Source: Macrocystis pyrifera
Lineage: Eukaryota; Sar; Phaeophyceae; Laminariales; Laminariaceae
Reading direction: 5' to 3'
Length of the DNA: 64,000 nucleotides
NCBI GenBank assembly: GCA_031763025.1
Contig: JASSKH010000029.1
Span: 1,984,001-2,048,000, forward strand
Shown: piece by piece, positions 53,471 to 63,415 of the stretch
Layout: each line of letters opens with the position of its first letter
How positions within the stretch are numbered: the first letter of the stretch is position 1
Notes under the pieces: model-generated
What the model was told of the DNA's origin: nothing
The model's input: only the letters and a program-made list of their open reading frames with translations
The model's database searches: none
Position numbers and translations under genes: made by a program

Positions 53471-56400
53471 TCGCAGAGATGGCGACCGAAAACACAACGA
53501 GAGTTTGCTCTCGTGAACAGCAGCCGTACCTGACCCTCGGCAGCACACCATGCTGCACCGTTCTTGTGGAGGCGGCGATCACAACAGCGAGATCTTTGCT
53601 CTCGCAAAACAGCGGCGTACCTCGACCCTTGGCGGCATCCCCTATACATTGACGGTAGCACAGGTAGCAACCAAAAAAAAAAACATGGTTGGCTTGGCTC
53701 TTGTCCAAAACAGTGTACCTGAGCTTTGGCGGCGTCAGAGGTGTTGTTCTTGCACGGCGAGAAGCACAACCAAGGGTCGACGCTGGTGAACCCCACCTTG
53801 GCCTCCGACCCCAGCGACTTCGGGTAGTCCTGCGACCGATCAAATCAGTGCGGGCGGTGCAAAAGCACGAAGCGCGGTAACCACTGTCAATCCTGCGATA
53901 ACGACGTAACTCTGACTCCCAAGAAGTTCTTACCCCAAGCCTGAGTGCACTTGAATGAGGGGTAAAGCGCCGCACGCCGAAATACGGGTGCAGATATTTT
54001 TTTTTCCCCGGACGTGTTTTCTGGGTTGTATGTGGCGTCGGGGCAAAGTGTGGAGATGGGGGGGGGGGGGGGGGGGCGGGTAGGAGGGTGCAAGGCGTAT
54101 TGCAAGAGGGAAACGACAAGCGGAGCAAAGCCGAAACCATGCTATCGCCCTCTTGTGTACAGGTGGGGGAGGGTGCGCGACTCAAGGCGAACGTTCCTGC
54201 CACAGGAGATAACGCGAGCTCGGGGAGCTATTGAAACCCCGGCAGCGCGTAAATATATACATAGCACGAAGGTGGTGGCGTCATACGATACCGTTGAGAG
54301 GTATGTATCGCTTCCCATTGCGGGTCCATCACCGCCACGACTACCAGCGCCAACAAAACCAACACAAACAACGCCTCCACCACGACAACCACAACCAGCA
54401 CAATCGCCGCCGCGCACCTGCATCATGCACTCCAAGCGCGTAGGCTTCTTGAAGGTCACTTTCGTTTCGTCCGCGTACTGCGAGATTCAAAACGGGGAAA
54501 AGAACGCGAGTTGGGGAGAAGGGAGGGAGAGGGGACGGTCGGGGGGTGATGCATTTGTTTTCGCGCCCCGACAGCGGGCGTCATCTCCCCAAAAACGACA
54601 CGACCAAATGAACCAACCAAACAAACCAAAGAAAAAAACAATTAAAAAAGCACGATAGGTACGAGTTTTGTGTATCGATTAAAGAGCAGTACGACACCTA
54701 ACACCGAAACACACAACCATGTACCAGTCTGACTCGAAATATAGGCACATTTCGTACCTAAATATTAATTCCAAACGATCCTTATATATTGGGTCAGAGT
54801 GGTATTACATAGTTGGGGGGGGGGGGGCCATAGTAAACAGGACCAAATATTGTTGGAAAAAAAAATAGGTAAAATATATAGGATTTTATGTATACCATAG
54901 GTCCTATTAACTATGGACCCCCGTAATAGTTGCCAAGATAAGTTGCAAAGACACAAAATGGACAAACTTTGCGCTGTTTTCAGTTTGTTGCTGTTGACTT
55001 TTACCAGGTAGCTGTTTTCATGTTTTTTTTTCAACAATTTCAGCTGTTTTCACTCTGTTTTGGACACATTTTAGCTGTTTTCAGTCTGCTTTGAACGACG
55101 GAGCAAACAAGAGCCGAACTGTACCAGAACAAAAGTCGTCGCCTCACCTTCGGGTTGACGAACTCGTCGAGCATGCCGCGGGTCCTTTCCAGAACCTTCT
55201 CGTGGTGTGCAGTTGTTCAAAAACGTTTAGCGCCGGAACAAGGTGAGCGATATACCCGGCACGATACGGGCATGAAGCAAAACCGTATTTATATATACAG
55301 CAGCCGAATCGTCTCAAGCGTCGGTGGCAAAAGCCAAGCAGCAAAACAAATACAACACTAGTAGCAGCAGCAACGATTCACGGCAAACCATCGGCTGCGA
55401 AGAACCAGCAGATAGTCAAAGGTACCGAGCCACCATTAGAAAACCAACAGCAGTGAAACACCGACAGCAAAACGCCAGTCACAAAGAAAACGAAGGGTAG
55501 CAAACAATACACCAGTGGAAAAAAAATACACCAGCAACAAGAAAAACGATACCGGGTATCCTATGTGTGGAGACAATATCGAAACATCACCACCACCAAC
55601 ATCACCAAAATCACCACTACCAACAACACCACCAGCACCCCTACTACCCCCCACCCCCTCGCCACCACCCCCACCACCCCCGCCCCTCTCTACCCCCAAC
55701 CCCATCCCTACCGCTACCTCTACCATCCCCACCACCACCACCACCAACACCAACAAACACCACCACACCACCACCACCATCATCACCAACACCAACACCA
55801 TCATCACCAACACCACCACCATCATCATGACCACCACCAATAACACACACCATCACCACCACCACCACCACTCTCCCGAACATACCTCGCTGTAAGGGTC
55901 GAGCGTTTGTTGGTGTCGCGTATCTCTTTCGTTTCTTTCACTCTCTTTTTTTTCTTCGCTTTGTCTTTTCCGTCCTTCTTTGTTTTTTTCCGCGGAAGAC
56001 GAGCTGGTTGATGTTGCCTGGGTAAGGGCTAAACCCAGTGTTCGGGTCGTTCACGTCCCCGCTTCCCTCCCCCCCCTCGCGAAGCAAAGGGTCCAGCTGG
56101 TTGTATTCCACGTTAAGCTGCGAGCACGGCAAGTCAAGAGGCATATACACACTCATATATAAGTACGTAATTGCTCTCGCTATGTAGGAGCTCGTCCCCG
56201 TGGGTATTTGTAAACCGGCGTTGACTGCTACCGTGTGAGCTGATGGAATGCAGCGTGTTTTTTTGTTTCTTGCTTTTTGCAGAGATGAACCGCTTTGTCG
56301 AAGATTTGCGGTCGGACGACGCGGAGGTCCGACTTTGCCATTGTTCGCAGGGAGTTCGACTTCACCCAGGTACCGGTAAAAAAATAGGCTCCGACACTTT

Positions 56401-56477
56401 TAGGCGGTCGCGTACATAAGCAACTCGCTTCGCTCGAAATTTCAAAAGGGTTTCCCGGGACGACGGAGGAGGGGAAA

Positions 56478-56567
<90 letters not shown>

Positions 56568-59500
56568 GTACTCGATATCATGCATGGCCGTAGTCGTATG
56601 ACCATAGAGGAGGGCGTAGGCTTGGCCGAAGGGTTTCACACGAAACCTCCCGACGAGCACAACAGCAACCAGAACACGAAGTATATCAGCAACAGCATCA
56701 CCACCATTACCGCCACAAACCACGGCCACCACCACCACTATCACCGCTACCACGTCACCCACCGCCACCATCACTACCATCACCGTCGCCACAACCGATG
56801 CCACCATCAATAACACCACCGGCGCCATCGCCATCGTCGCCACCACCACCACGACAACCGCCCCCACCACCCCCACCATCACCACGCTACTTCTGCTCTC
56901 GTCTCACCGTCATCTGGCTGCCGTCTTTGCGCGTCAGCTTAGCGATACCCCCAACGGCCTGCTTGGCTTTGCGCGGCACCGCCATGCTGTTCACCTCCAA
57001 CTCCATGGACGAGCTAACGCCGAGAACCGGCGCCAGCGTGTGTAACGCGAGGCCGTTGGTGTCCTTCGTATGCGTAAGAGTTTTTTGGGGCCGGGGTTAG
57101 CAGCGGAAAAGCACAAGATCAGCAAAAACACGTTGAACCCCCCCCCCCCCCCGACAAAACATGTTGAAAACAACATCAACAATCATGCCCCACTGAAAGG
57201 CGACATCGTGGCAGCTAACTTTACCGTTGCCGCAACTGCCACGATCACGGCTACCGCTACCGCTACAGCCACCGTCACCAGAACCACCACGGATGTGTTA
57301 CCACCGATACTACGACCATGACCTCCACCATCACCACGATTGCTACAGCTACCGTCGCCGTTCCGCTCCCACCACTGTCACCGGTACCGTTACTATTACG
57401 GGGGTCTATAGTAAATAGGACCTACGGTACACACAAAAACCTATATATTTACCTATTTTTACCAACAATATTTGGTCCTATTTACTATGGTCCCCCGTAA
57501 TAGTACCGTCGCCGTTACTGGTGCGAATACCCTTTGCCGCTGCCTGAACCGCTGCGGATGCAACCGCTGTCAGCAGTGCCGTTAACGTTACCATTGTCGT
57601 TCCCGATGCCGTTGCAGTCAGTTACCTTTGTCCTTACCGTTGCCGCTGTTGTACCGCCACCGTTACTGCTACTGTTACCATTACTGTTACCGCCGCAATT
57701 ACCGTTGTTGCTCCCGTTATCACCGCCATTACCGCCACCGCTACAGATGCCGCAACAGGCGCCGTTACCGTTTCAGCCACCGCCACCGTTACCGTTCCCA
57801 GTACTCGTTGCCACTATACTTGTCGCTTAGGCTGTCATTACCGCCACCATCACCGCCATCAATACCGCTGACCTTACCACCAATATTGCCACCACTAATG
57901 CTGCCGTTATCCCCACCATTACCGCCACCGCTGCCGCCACAGCTATCGCCACCGTTGCGTATACCGTCGCCATTACCGATACCGCTGCAATTACCCTTAC
58001 TGCTGTCAATACCGCCACCGCCATCACCGCCATCACCGCCACCGCTACCGCTGCAAATTGCGCGACCATTACCGCCACCGCTACCGCTGCCATCGTAGCC
58101 ACCAATACCACCACCGCCACCACTACAGCTACAGCTAACGTCACGGTTACCGCTGCCGTTCCTATTACAATCACCTATACCGCCACTTGTCACCGTTTCC
58201 TGCATGAACACCACCCACTTGCAGCTGTCTTCCTTCCACCTTCCCAAGGTGCTGGCGCTACCGCTGTCGCCCCCGCTACCATTCCCATTACAATTACCGC
58301 CACCGCTACAGTTACCGTTACCGCTACTATTACCTCTATCGCTACCGCTACCATTATCATCATCACCATCGTCGCCACCTACGACTTACCACCACCGCTA
58401 CAGCCACCGTCGCCATGGCCATTACCGCTGTCATTACCGCTGCCGCCACAGCCACCGTCACCTATGCCACTAACGCTACCGCCCCCATTGCTGCTGCCGC
58501 CAAACTGTCCCCGTTACCTGCATGAAGACGACCCACTTGCATCCATCGTGCTTCCACCTCCTCAAGGTCTCGGTGCTGTGCATGAGGGCATGGACATCGC
58601 CGTGGCCGTGGGGCTTCGTCAGGATGGCAAACTTGTCGTCCGGGTCTAGCGACAAGGCTCCGTTGGAGTCCTGACATGGGACGAGATAGCGACAAAAAAA
58701 ACGAGTTAGGAGTTTTAGAGAGGGGATAAGTTGTCGGGGGGTTCAGTTCGGGGGGAAGGCAGGCCGGAAGGTAGGAAGAGGGATAGGCACAAGAGATAGG
58801 GTGACAGAGGAGAGGGGGAGGTGATGTGGAGGGCTAGAGAGAATGGAGGGAGGGAGTGAGGACATCACGGAAGGGAAGGGGGGGGGGGGGGGAGGGAGGG
58901 AGGGAGGGGTCAGCAAAGAGATCGAGGGAGGGGAGTGGAAAGGGAAGGAGGGGGGGATGGGCAAGGAGTCCATGGAGGGGAAAAGAGGCAGCGGAGGGAG
59001 AGGAACAGAGGGAGAGAGGTGGAGGAACGGGGAGACTAGAATAGTTAACTGGGCCAGTTGGCATTGCTTTCGTCACAACGTCTCTCACCTTGTTTACCTT
59101 GTCAACATTAGCGTGGTAAAAGCGACAAACAACCACCACCACCACCACCACCACCATCATCCACCACCATCGCAACCACCACCACCACCACCACCCCCAC
59201 CTCCATGAATGTATGTCACACACTCTTGGAAGAACCGAGAACTCATCCACACCTTGCCATACAAATCCATGCCACAATGAAAGACCACGACCACCACCTC
59301 GCCAACACCCACCACCACCACCATCACCACCGTCACCACCAGCTCACAAAGACAAGCCACATATTCTTCAACACCGAAACACATCCACACCTTGCCTCGC
59401 ACGCAGCTCCAGTACATGCCACTTACTAGTAAACCCACACTAACCTACCTCTCTACCACGCGTGCACCATAGAAAACAGGACCTACGGCACACACAAAAA

Positions 59501-62500
59501 ACTATATATTTATCTATTATTACTTAACAATATACGGTCCAGTTTACTATGGCCCCCCGTAATAGAAGCTTCCGAGGGGGAAAAAGTAGAAAGAAAAAAA
59601 ACGGGCACAGCGTCGGCCCAACGAAGCACCGCTGGGGTTTATAGGAGGCGTTTGTTCAGAACTGCAGTGCACTACTCGGTGTGGAAATATGAGGATAATT
59701 TTTTACTAAAGATTCAATATTGATACACGAAAACCAGGGGCACTACGTAGAAAAAAAAAAGAGCAAACGGAGCCGCACTCGCCACCATTTCGGAATTGAA
59801 AACAAACAAGCGGGTTGGGATTTTCGTCAGAAACCAGAACAAAAAACTTACTTTTTTTCATTTTTTGTACTTGATGTTAGTATACCCCCCCTGGCTGGGA
59901 CTCGAAAATAGTGTGGGGTTTCGATATACCCGTTTTTTTTTTTTTTTCGTTTTTTTCCGTGTACCCTTGTACACACGGTTCTTCAATTCCGGGAGAGAGC
60001 GGTTACGAGCTAGACAGCTGTGAGACACGCGCACAACCGTAGTCGATACTCGCATGTACTGCTGTACGTCTTTCCCTCGACGCCCGATGAGATCTCACTC
60101 GTCGTTTTTTTTTTTTCGTCTGTGTGCAGGAAAGCCCGAAAGGGTTAACACCTGGAACAGATCATGTACAGATCATTCCCACTTCCACCATCTAGATCCT
60201 TCAGGACAGCTATCTTCCTGATCCGTATAATCTATAGCTCATGTCGTCATGTCGGAACCGCATGATCTGCATGATCTAGCACACAATTCCTAGATTAGAC
60301 CTATCTACTTCAGACAGATCCTGCAAAGCATGCAATATAGGCAGGTTGGGACGTAGATGATCCAGATGATCTATCTGCAGATGATCTGCCCTACGAGTAG
60401 AACGTTTACACGCATACGAAGAGCGCTCACCTCAAGAGCAGCAACTTTCTCCTGCTTCATGAGCGTAACCTGGTCTTCCTCCAGCCCGAACCATCCCCCC
60501 TTCTCCAGCATGTCCTGCGTTCGGTCCCGAGTGTCGTCGCTGACCATGATGGATAGGGGAAGCTTGCGACCGTCCCCGTATCTAGCGGGGGGGAGCAATA
60601 ACGCGTCCGCACGGTAGAGGGGGGTTGTGCTTATGTCACGCACGGCCATGATCATATGACCATAGACCCTCGCATCTCGACCATGCCGGGACGGATTAGC
60701 ACGTCGGGTTTTTATCGACAGGGCAGGCATTACTCTTGCGCCAAGCGCGAAGCGCCGTGAGGTGTTCGGCGAGTCGCATGAAGGGTGAGCTGCATCCTAC
60801 TGATAACCGCTTGTGAGGCGGACTTTCTGGCATACGCACGGCAGCGTCGAAGGAAGCGATAGCTGATGGGGTATGGCTCGAACGTCGGGAACTGAGGTTG
60901 TGGGCAACGGCTGAAAAAATACGATGGCTCCAGGTAGAGGTGAACCTATTTACCACTGCATCCTGAAAAATAAAAAATGATGGTTTATTAATTAAGTAAT
61001 CAAGACGATTCTTGTGTTTAGGCACGGAAAGGAGGAACGCATTAAACGAAGAGGAACAATGAACAAAAATAAGTAATAAAAAGAACAGTACCCGTGTGCA
61101 AGAAAACAGAAAGAAACATTGAAAAACAAAACTAACTGAACTTCGGCAAGAAAAAATGCTGTTTGCCTTCTCGTTTGTTAGCTGTGCTGATGCAGGATCT
61201 GGGCGTTACCCGGCTGGGAAAAAAACAACAAAAGCAACAACTATCGTATGTAAGAATTGCAACCAAAATAAAATGGTAGACAAAAAAAGGGAAAATCGGA
61301 GAAAAAAAAAACACACACACACACAAAAAAAACATAAAAACAGCATAAAAACGAACGAAAACAAACAAAACCCAGGACACCCAAAAAAACATGTAAGACA
61401 ATAACACAGAAAAAAATCGCTACCGACCACCAAACATTGATATCCCCCCTTTCTGCCACTCACTTGGCCTGTAGATGGAGGATCTGTGAGATATACAGCT
61501 CAAGGTAGGACGCCATGGTGCAAGTCTCGCTCGGTAGGCGCAGCTTGATGTCGCCGTAGCCCAACCGCTCCCCCAGCCCACCCGCAACCAGAACGAACCC
61601 ACAGTATTTAACCTATGTTGTGAGAGGAGGGATTAGGGGGGGGGGGGGGGGGGGGGGCGAAGGGAGAGAGAAAGGGTAGGGAGGGAGAGGGCAGGGGAGT
61701 CAGGCCGGTGGCGGGAGGGGGGGGGTACTCATCGTCAAGCTTATGGGGGTGGAGTCATATGACCATAGACCCTAGCACCGCTCCAATGCGGGACGAGGTA
61801 GCACGTCGGGTTTCCACCGACCAGGCAGGGGGGGGGGGGGCAGGAAGGTGGGACGTGAGCACGCGAGTGCACCACGCGCAACAAGCATGACTTGTGCTGC
61901 TGTGCAATCTTAATTGCGACAGCAGTGTTGAGGATACGTCACGCAGCAACCAACACGAGAGACAGCAGCCACAAAACCAACCACACTGCTGTACGTCAAG
62001 AGCTATCATCAGCCAGCCAACACCAGCGGCATCCGCCAGAAACCCTACGTACTACCAGGTAGGTATTGGGATAAGACAACACGAGCGAGCAAAAAAAGCA
62101 GAAAAACAGCTACAGCAGTCACACCAAGGAACAACAAAAAGTTTTCGCGACAGACATCAGCAGTTAGCCGCTCCCCAACCACACACGTCAATAAGCGCCT
62201 CGCACTACTGCTCGTTGCTGCTGCTGCTGCTGCCGCCGCTGCCGCTGCTGCCGTTTCCTTGCGAAAAAAAAAACAGAAGAGCAGCTACAATACGACCGAG
62301 CAAGAAAAGCAGAACAGCTACAGCAATCAGACCACGCAAAACGAAACAGCTCTCGCGACAGACATCGGCACGTTCCCCCACCAGACACGTCATTAAATGT
62401 ATCTAGCTACTGCTCGTTGCTGCTCTGCTGCTGCCACCGCTGCTGCCGTTCCTTTGCAAAACAACACAACAACATCGACGCGAACCCGGTCTTGCTGGCC

Positions 62501-63415
62501 GCTTTGTACCCCAAATTAGGCAACCAAAAAAGCCGATAAAAACGCGGTCGTGTCAAAGTCTCGTACGCACATTCAGACAGAACACGAACTAGATCATCCC
62601 TAGACCCTAGCCTGCCGCCAGGACATGATGTGTTTAGGATCAGTGTGGTACATGTCCCACCCAGGAAACATGTGCTACGTAGGTCATGCAGAGCAGTACG
62701 GCTCCCACCGTGCGCAAGCACGAGCTGTAGATCACACAGAGCCGCGAACTGTCTGCCCTGTTGTCTGCTCTGCGAAACATCTACATCATGAAGCGGGAAG
62801 CATTGCCATGCCGCCCGGGGACGTCGTAAACCTCTCCGCACGCTGCAACTCGGACAAATTCACTACGTGCCCCCCAAGCCGTCGGGGATGTGCTTCGCGT
62901 GACCGACCTCGCGCAACCAGCGCTGCAAAACCTTGTCAATTGTTTCGCACCTCGAATTGATCTTCTACAGATCATCCATTCCCACAGTTCATGATCTAGA
63001 TCTTTCAAGGCAGATAGATCATCTGTTCCCGATCTTGAAAGATCTGTATGATCTAGCTCATGTTGCCGGGTGGGACCCGCATAAATCCTCACCATCTGGC
63101 ACATGTTTCCTGGGTTGGATTTGTGCTATGCAGATAGACCCTGCGCAAGCTCTCACAACGGCAGCTGAGGAACTAAATGATCTAGATAGGTAGATCACGA
63201 TCTATCTGTGGATGATATGTCCGAGGGTGTCAACTATGTTCGACGGCTTTCCCCTCAGAAGTCGATTATTATAGACGTTGCGGTTTTCAAGTGGCTTCAG
63301 CGCCCACCTGCTCCATCCCGCGCTGCTCCAGGGCGTCGTACTGCTCCGTCCCCAGCTCGAGGCGCTGCCCCTCCGGCACGGAGGGTTTCCATCCGGAGAG
63401 GGGGTTGCTTCCTTC
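48507..63415 (-). CDS. USP: UDP-sugar pyrophosphorylase (UTP--monosaccharide-1-phosphate uridylyltransferase)
   Basis: Makes UDP-sugars from UTP and a sugar 1-phosphate of broad type (Glc, Gal, Xyl, Ara, GlcA) in the cytosol. Exons in transcript order: 63415-63308, 61612-61464, 60581-60431, 58670-58518, 57063-56908, 56117-~56001, ~55915-55886, 55195-55148, 54477-54418, 53829-53719, 51004-50894, 50373-50175, 48731-48507. Motifs in order: [13 protein letters not shown], the nucleotide-binding [140 protein letters not shown] and the C-terminal beta-helix part. Nearly all joins agree in phase. Missing or unsure: the first N-terminal exon(s), and the join around the microexon at 55886. One exon has a one-base frame break in a T4 run. 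Three introns carry copies of the preceding exon's end. Confidence 0.95.
49470..49780 (-). repeat. Three degenerate tandem copies of the end of the USP beta-helix exon
   Basis: Within the last USP intron, three segments (about 49725-49780, 49598-49645 and 49470-49510) repeat the end of the exon at 50175 and adjoining intron: each has GAGGGCCTCGTGCT or a close variant followed by GACGGCGCCCTTGA. With the real exon they make four units; a family P element sits between the real exon and the first copy. See Part 2. Confidence 0.85.
49922..50119 (-). repeat. Family P copy in the last USP intron
   Basis: Runs from AAATCTGCTTCACAAGG to AAACGAGTA followed by C14. It separates two copies of the duplicated USP exon end. 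Confidence 0.92.
50175..50373 (-). CDS. USP: USP exon of the C-terminal beta-helix, with frame break
   Basis: Reads [36 protein letters not shown] in one frame and [29 protein letters not shown] in another. The switch falls in a T4 run (plus-strand A run 50264-50267). The exon is 199 bases; 198 would be 66 codons in phase 0 at both ends. It matches RSTLVIKG ... LEDLSLDGALVI of plant USP. Confidence 0.9.
50640..50890 (-). repeat. TTTTCGGTTTTCG-type minisatellite at the start of a USP intron
   Basis: On the plus strand AACCGAAAACGGCAAC and close variants repeat about 14 times, beginning a few bases inside the intron after exon 50894. Confidence 0.85.
50894..51004 (-). CDS. USP: USP exon [12 protein letters not shown]
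   Basis: The acceptor tggaaaaag starts [35 protein letters not shown]. The donor is gtgagt; 37 codons in phase 0. It aligns with the helix SGEMAIYRANSLILRKAGV of plant USP. The next intron opens with a TTTTCG-type minisatellite. Confidence 0.92.
51164..51257 (+). repeat. Two family P fragments
   Basis: First fragment: TTACTCATGTCGTGCATAGCC to CCTCGCATCG, with a G tract on the left. After GAGGGGGGGGG a second one starts CCACTCGTGTCATGGGG. Confidence 0.75.
51456..51543 (+). repeat. Family P fragment without a G tract at its left end
   Basis: Runs from CACGCATGGCGGTAGTC to TTTTCACCCACCGGTCAGA, then GGGGAGGGTGGGGGGGG. The left end follows TTGAAGGG, one of the few ends without a proper tract. 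Confidence 0.85.
52798..52900 (+). repeat. CTGATG hexanucleotide repeat
   Basis: About 17 near-perfect TGATGC units in a USP intron. Confidence 0.97.
53052..53159 (+). repeat. Family M MITE
   Basis: ATTACGGAGGACCATAGTAA to CTATGGACCCCCGTAATAG. Downstream of USP exon 53719 in its intron. Confidence 0.92.
53330..53660 (-). repeat. Three degenerate copies of the end of USP exon DYPK...AKAQ
   Basis: Three segments (about 53605-53660, 53517-53575 and 53330-53400) resemble the last 45 bases of exon 53719-53829 plus the first 20 bases of its intron. The furthest reads like [12 protein letters not shown] against [12 protein letters not shown] in the exon. An AT dinucleotide run separates it from the others. 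Confidence 0.82.
53441..53468 (+). repeat. AT dinucleotide microsatellite
   Basis: About 14 AT units between copies of the duplicated USP exon end. Confidence 0.95.
53719..53829 (-). CDS. USP: USP exon [15 protein letters not shown]
   Basis: Acceptor cggtcgcag, donor gtacac, 37 codons: [37 protein letters not shown]. Three degenerate copies of the end of this exon with its splice donor lie in the next intron, between 53660 and 53330. Confidence 0.95.
54418..54477 (-). CDS. USP: USP exon [12 protein letters not shown]
   Basis: Acceptor aatctcgcag, donor gtgcgc, 20 codons in phase 0: YADETKVTF then [11 protein letters not shown]. The family hallmark (S/K)[12 protein letters not shown] is split by the intron between MMQ and DYPK. 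Confidence 0.95.
54730..54808 (-). repeat. Family H-like fragment
   Basis: TTAATTCCAAACGATCCTTA and TTGGGTCAGAGTGGT resemble one half of family H, next to a family M copy. Confidence 0.5.
54816..54929 (+). repeat. Family M MITE
   Basis: A G11 run, then CCATAGTAAACAGGACC; right end CTATGGACCCCCGTAATAG. TAGTTG occurs on both sides, a possible target duplication. Confidence 0.9.
55148..55195 (-). CDS. USP: USP exon VLERTRG ... EFVNPK
   Basis: Acceptor cacgagaag, donor gtgagg, 16 codons: [16 protein letters not shown]. This matches LEETGGVISEFVNPK of plant USP and joins exactly to YADETK in the next exon. Confidence 0.88.
55590..55875 (+). repeat. CACCAC-type microsatellite in a USP intron
   Basis: ACCACC, CATCACC and CCCACC units; on the coding strand GTG/GGTGGT begins right after the microexon donor. 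Confidence 0.9.
55886..55915 (-). CDS. USP: USP microexon TLDPYSE
   Basis: A textbook donor (gag|gtatgt) is preceded by TLDPYSE, which fits the plant segment between GNINQL and LEETGG (LKLDTYVKT-like). Its acceptor is unclear. The next exon starts in phase 0 with VLERTRG. Confidence 0.55.
56001..56117 (-). CDS. USP: USP exon with VEYNQLDPL motif
   Basis: The acceptor gctcgcag starts [35 protein letters not shown]. The frame meets a stop further on, so a donor is needed near 56000; only a weak gtcttc fits after NQL. The next clear coding block is TLDPYSE. Confidence 0.88.
56478..56565 (+). repeat. G88 tract, longest in the window
   Basis: One T at 56533 breaks an otherwise pure G run that leads straight into a family P fragment. 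Confidence 0.95.
56566..56608 (+). repeat. Family P fragment of about 43 bp after an 88-base G tract
   Basis: The longest G tract in the window (56478-56565, one T inside) ends in TTGTACTCGATATCATGCAT; the element stops at TATGACCATAGA. Confidence 0.9.
56908..57063 (-). CDS. USP: USP exon with DTNGL and VPRKAK motifs
   Basis: Acceptor catacgaag, donor gtgaga, exactly 52 codons in phase 0. Reads [44 protein letters not shown], in line with plant QDTNGLLFK ... VPRKAKEAIGGIAKL. Confidence 0.95.
57396..57503 (+). repeat. Family M MITE
   Basis: TATTACGGGGGTCTATAGTA to CTATGGTCCCCCGTAATAG, the most regular copy. It lies inside the minisatellite-filled USP intron. Confidence 0.93.
57510..58515 (-). 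repeat. Intron minisatellite of GGTAACGGTGGCGG-like units
   Basis: On the plus strand ACCGCCACC, ACCGTTACC, GCCATTACCG and variants fill nearly the whole USP intron. The intron's own first bases (GTAACGGGGACAG) look like a unit. Confidence 0.88.
58195..58255 (-). repeat. Copy of the end of USP exon KPHGHGD...VVFMQ
   Basis: Translates as [16 protein letters not shown] against [16 protein letters not shown] in the real exon 300 bases upstream in the transcript. The donor base is changed (GGAAACGG for GGTAACGG). The surrounding intron, 57510-58515, is a minisatellite of ACCGCCACC/ACCGTTACC-like units. Confidence 0.85.
58518..58670 (-). CDS. USP: USP exon with KPHGHGDVH motif
   Basis: Acceptor atgtcag, donor gtaacg, 51 codons in phase 0. 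Reads [54 protein letters not shown] is the strongly conserved active-site motif of the family. A degenerate copy of the exon's last 45 bases lies about 300 bases downstream. Confidence 0.95.
58740..59040 (+). repeat. Purine-only-like GGGAGG stretch
   Basis: About 300 bases almost without pyrimidines on the plus strand (GGGAGGGAGG, GAGAGGGGG), just upstream of USP exon 58670 in the transcript, where it forms a long pyrimidine tract. Confidence 0.8.
59205..59405 (+). repeat. Tandem duplication in a USP intron
   Basis: TCATCCACACCTTGCCATAC and ACATCCACACCTTGCCTCGC lie in two units about 145 bases apart, with CACCACCACC between them. Confidence 0.7.
59464..59565 (+). repeat. Family M MITE
   Basis: Left end worn (CACCATAGAAAACAGGACC), right end intact (CTATGGCCCCCCGTAATAG). 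Confidence 0.88.
60155..60402 (-). repeat. Family D element, reversed
   Basis: Starts GAACAGATCATGTACAGATC and ends CAGATGATCTGCCCTACGAG. It begins about 25 bases inside the USP intron after exon 60431. Confidence 0.8.
60431..60581 (-). CDS. USP: USP exon with MVSDDT motif
   Basis: The acceptor ccgctag follows a short C run. Reads [45 protein letters not shown], then donor gtgagc. The block matches IMTSDDTH ... DQVTLVKQEKVPC in plant USP. 151 bases, so it enters with one base and leaves in phase 0. Confidence 0.95.
60625..60825 (+). repeat. Family P copy in a USP intron
   Basis: GAGGGGGG, then TTGTGCTTATGTCACGCACGG; runs to TGTGAGGCGGACTTTC. It lies about 40 bases from the acceptor of USP exon 60581-60431. 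Confidence 0.9.
61464..61612 (-). CDS. USP: USP exon with uridylyltransferase loop
   Basis: The acceptor acaacatag starts [19 protein letters not shown], the UTP-binding glycine-rich loop, then [19 protein letters not shown]. The donor gtgagt is in phase 2 and is completed by one base of the next exon. Confidence 0.95.
61726..61828 (+). repeat. Family P copy, short and diverged
   Basis: G9, then TACTCATCGTCAAGC; ends at GACCAGGCA, followed by G12. Confidence 0.88.
62078..62470 (+). repeat. Tandem duplication of about 200 bp in a USP intron
   Basis: Two units share CGAGCAAGAAAAGCAG-like starts, CGCGACAGACATC, TACTGCTCGTTGCTGCT and CTGCTGCCGTTCCTTTG. The first holds a longer GCTGCT run. Confidence 0.82.
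62560..62800 (+). repeat. Family D element
   Basis: AGACAGAACACGAACTAGATC, CTAGCCTGCCGCCAGG, CCAGGAAACATGTGCTACG, GATCACACAGAGCCGCG. In a USP intron. Confidence 0.8.
62945..63223 (-). repeat. Family D element, reversed
   Basis: TCTTCTACAGATCATCC, GTTGCCGGGTGGGACCCG, ACATGTTTCCTGGGTTGG, CTATCTGTGGATGATATGTCC. Opposite in direction to its neighbour 145 bases away. Confidence 0.85.
63308..63415 (-). CDS. USP: USP exon, N-terminal [13 protein letters not shown]
   Basis: Acceptor gtatttcag, donor gtgggc, 36 codons in phase 0. Reads [32 protein letters not shown]. It aligns with NPYDGFTPSVPSG in plant USP, just before the catalytic loop. Confidence 0.9.

Noticed and set aside
56228-56400. Minus-strand frame reading [15 protein letters not shown]
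   Set aside because: It lies between two USP exons that join exactly in phase (QMT to LNVEYNQ), so it is intron sequence.
56441-56885. Proline-, glycine- or valine-rich open frames around the long G tract
   Set aside because: Homopolymer and CAC-type repeats keep frames open by chance; the USP exons nearby have clear family matches instead.
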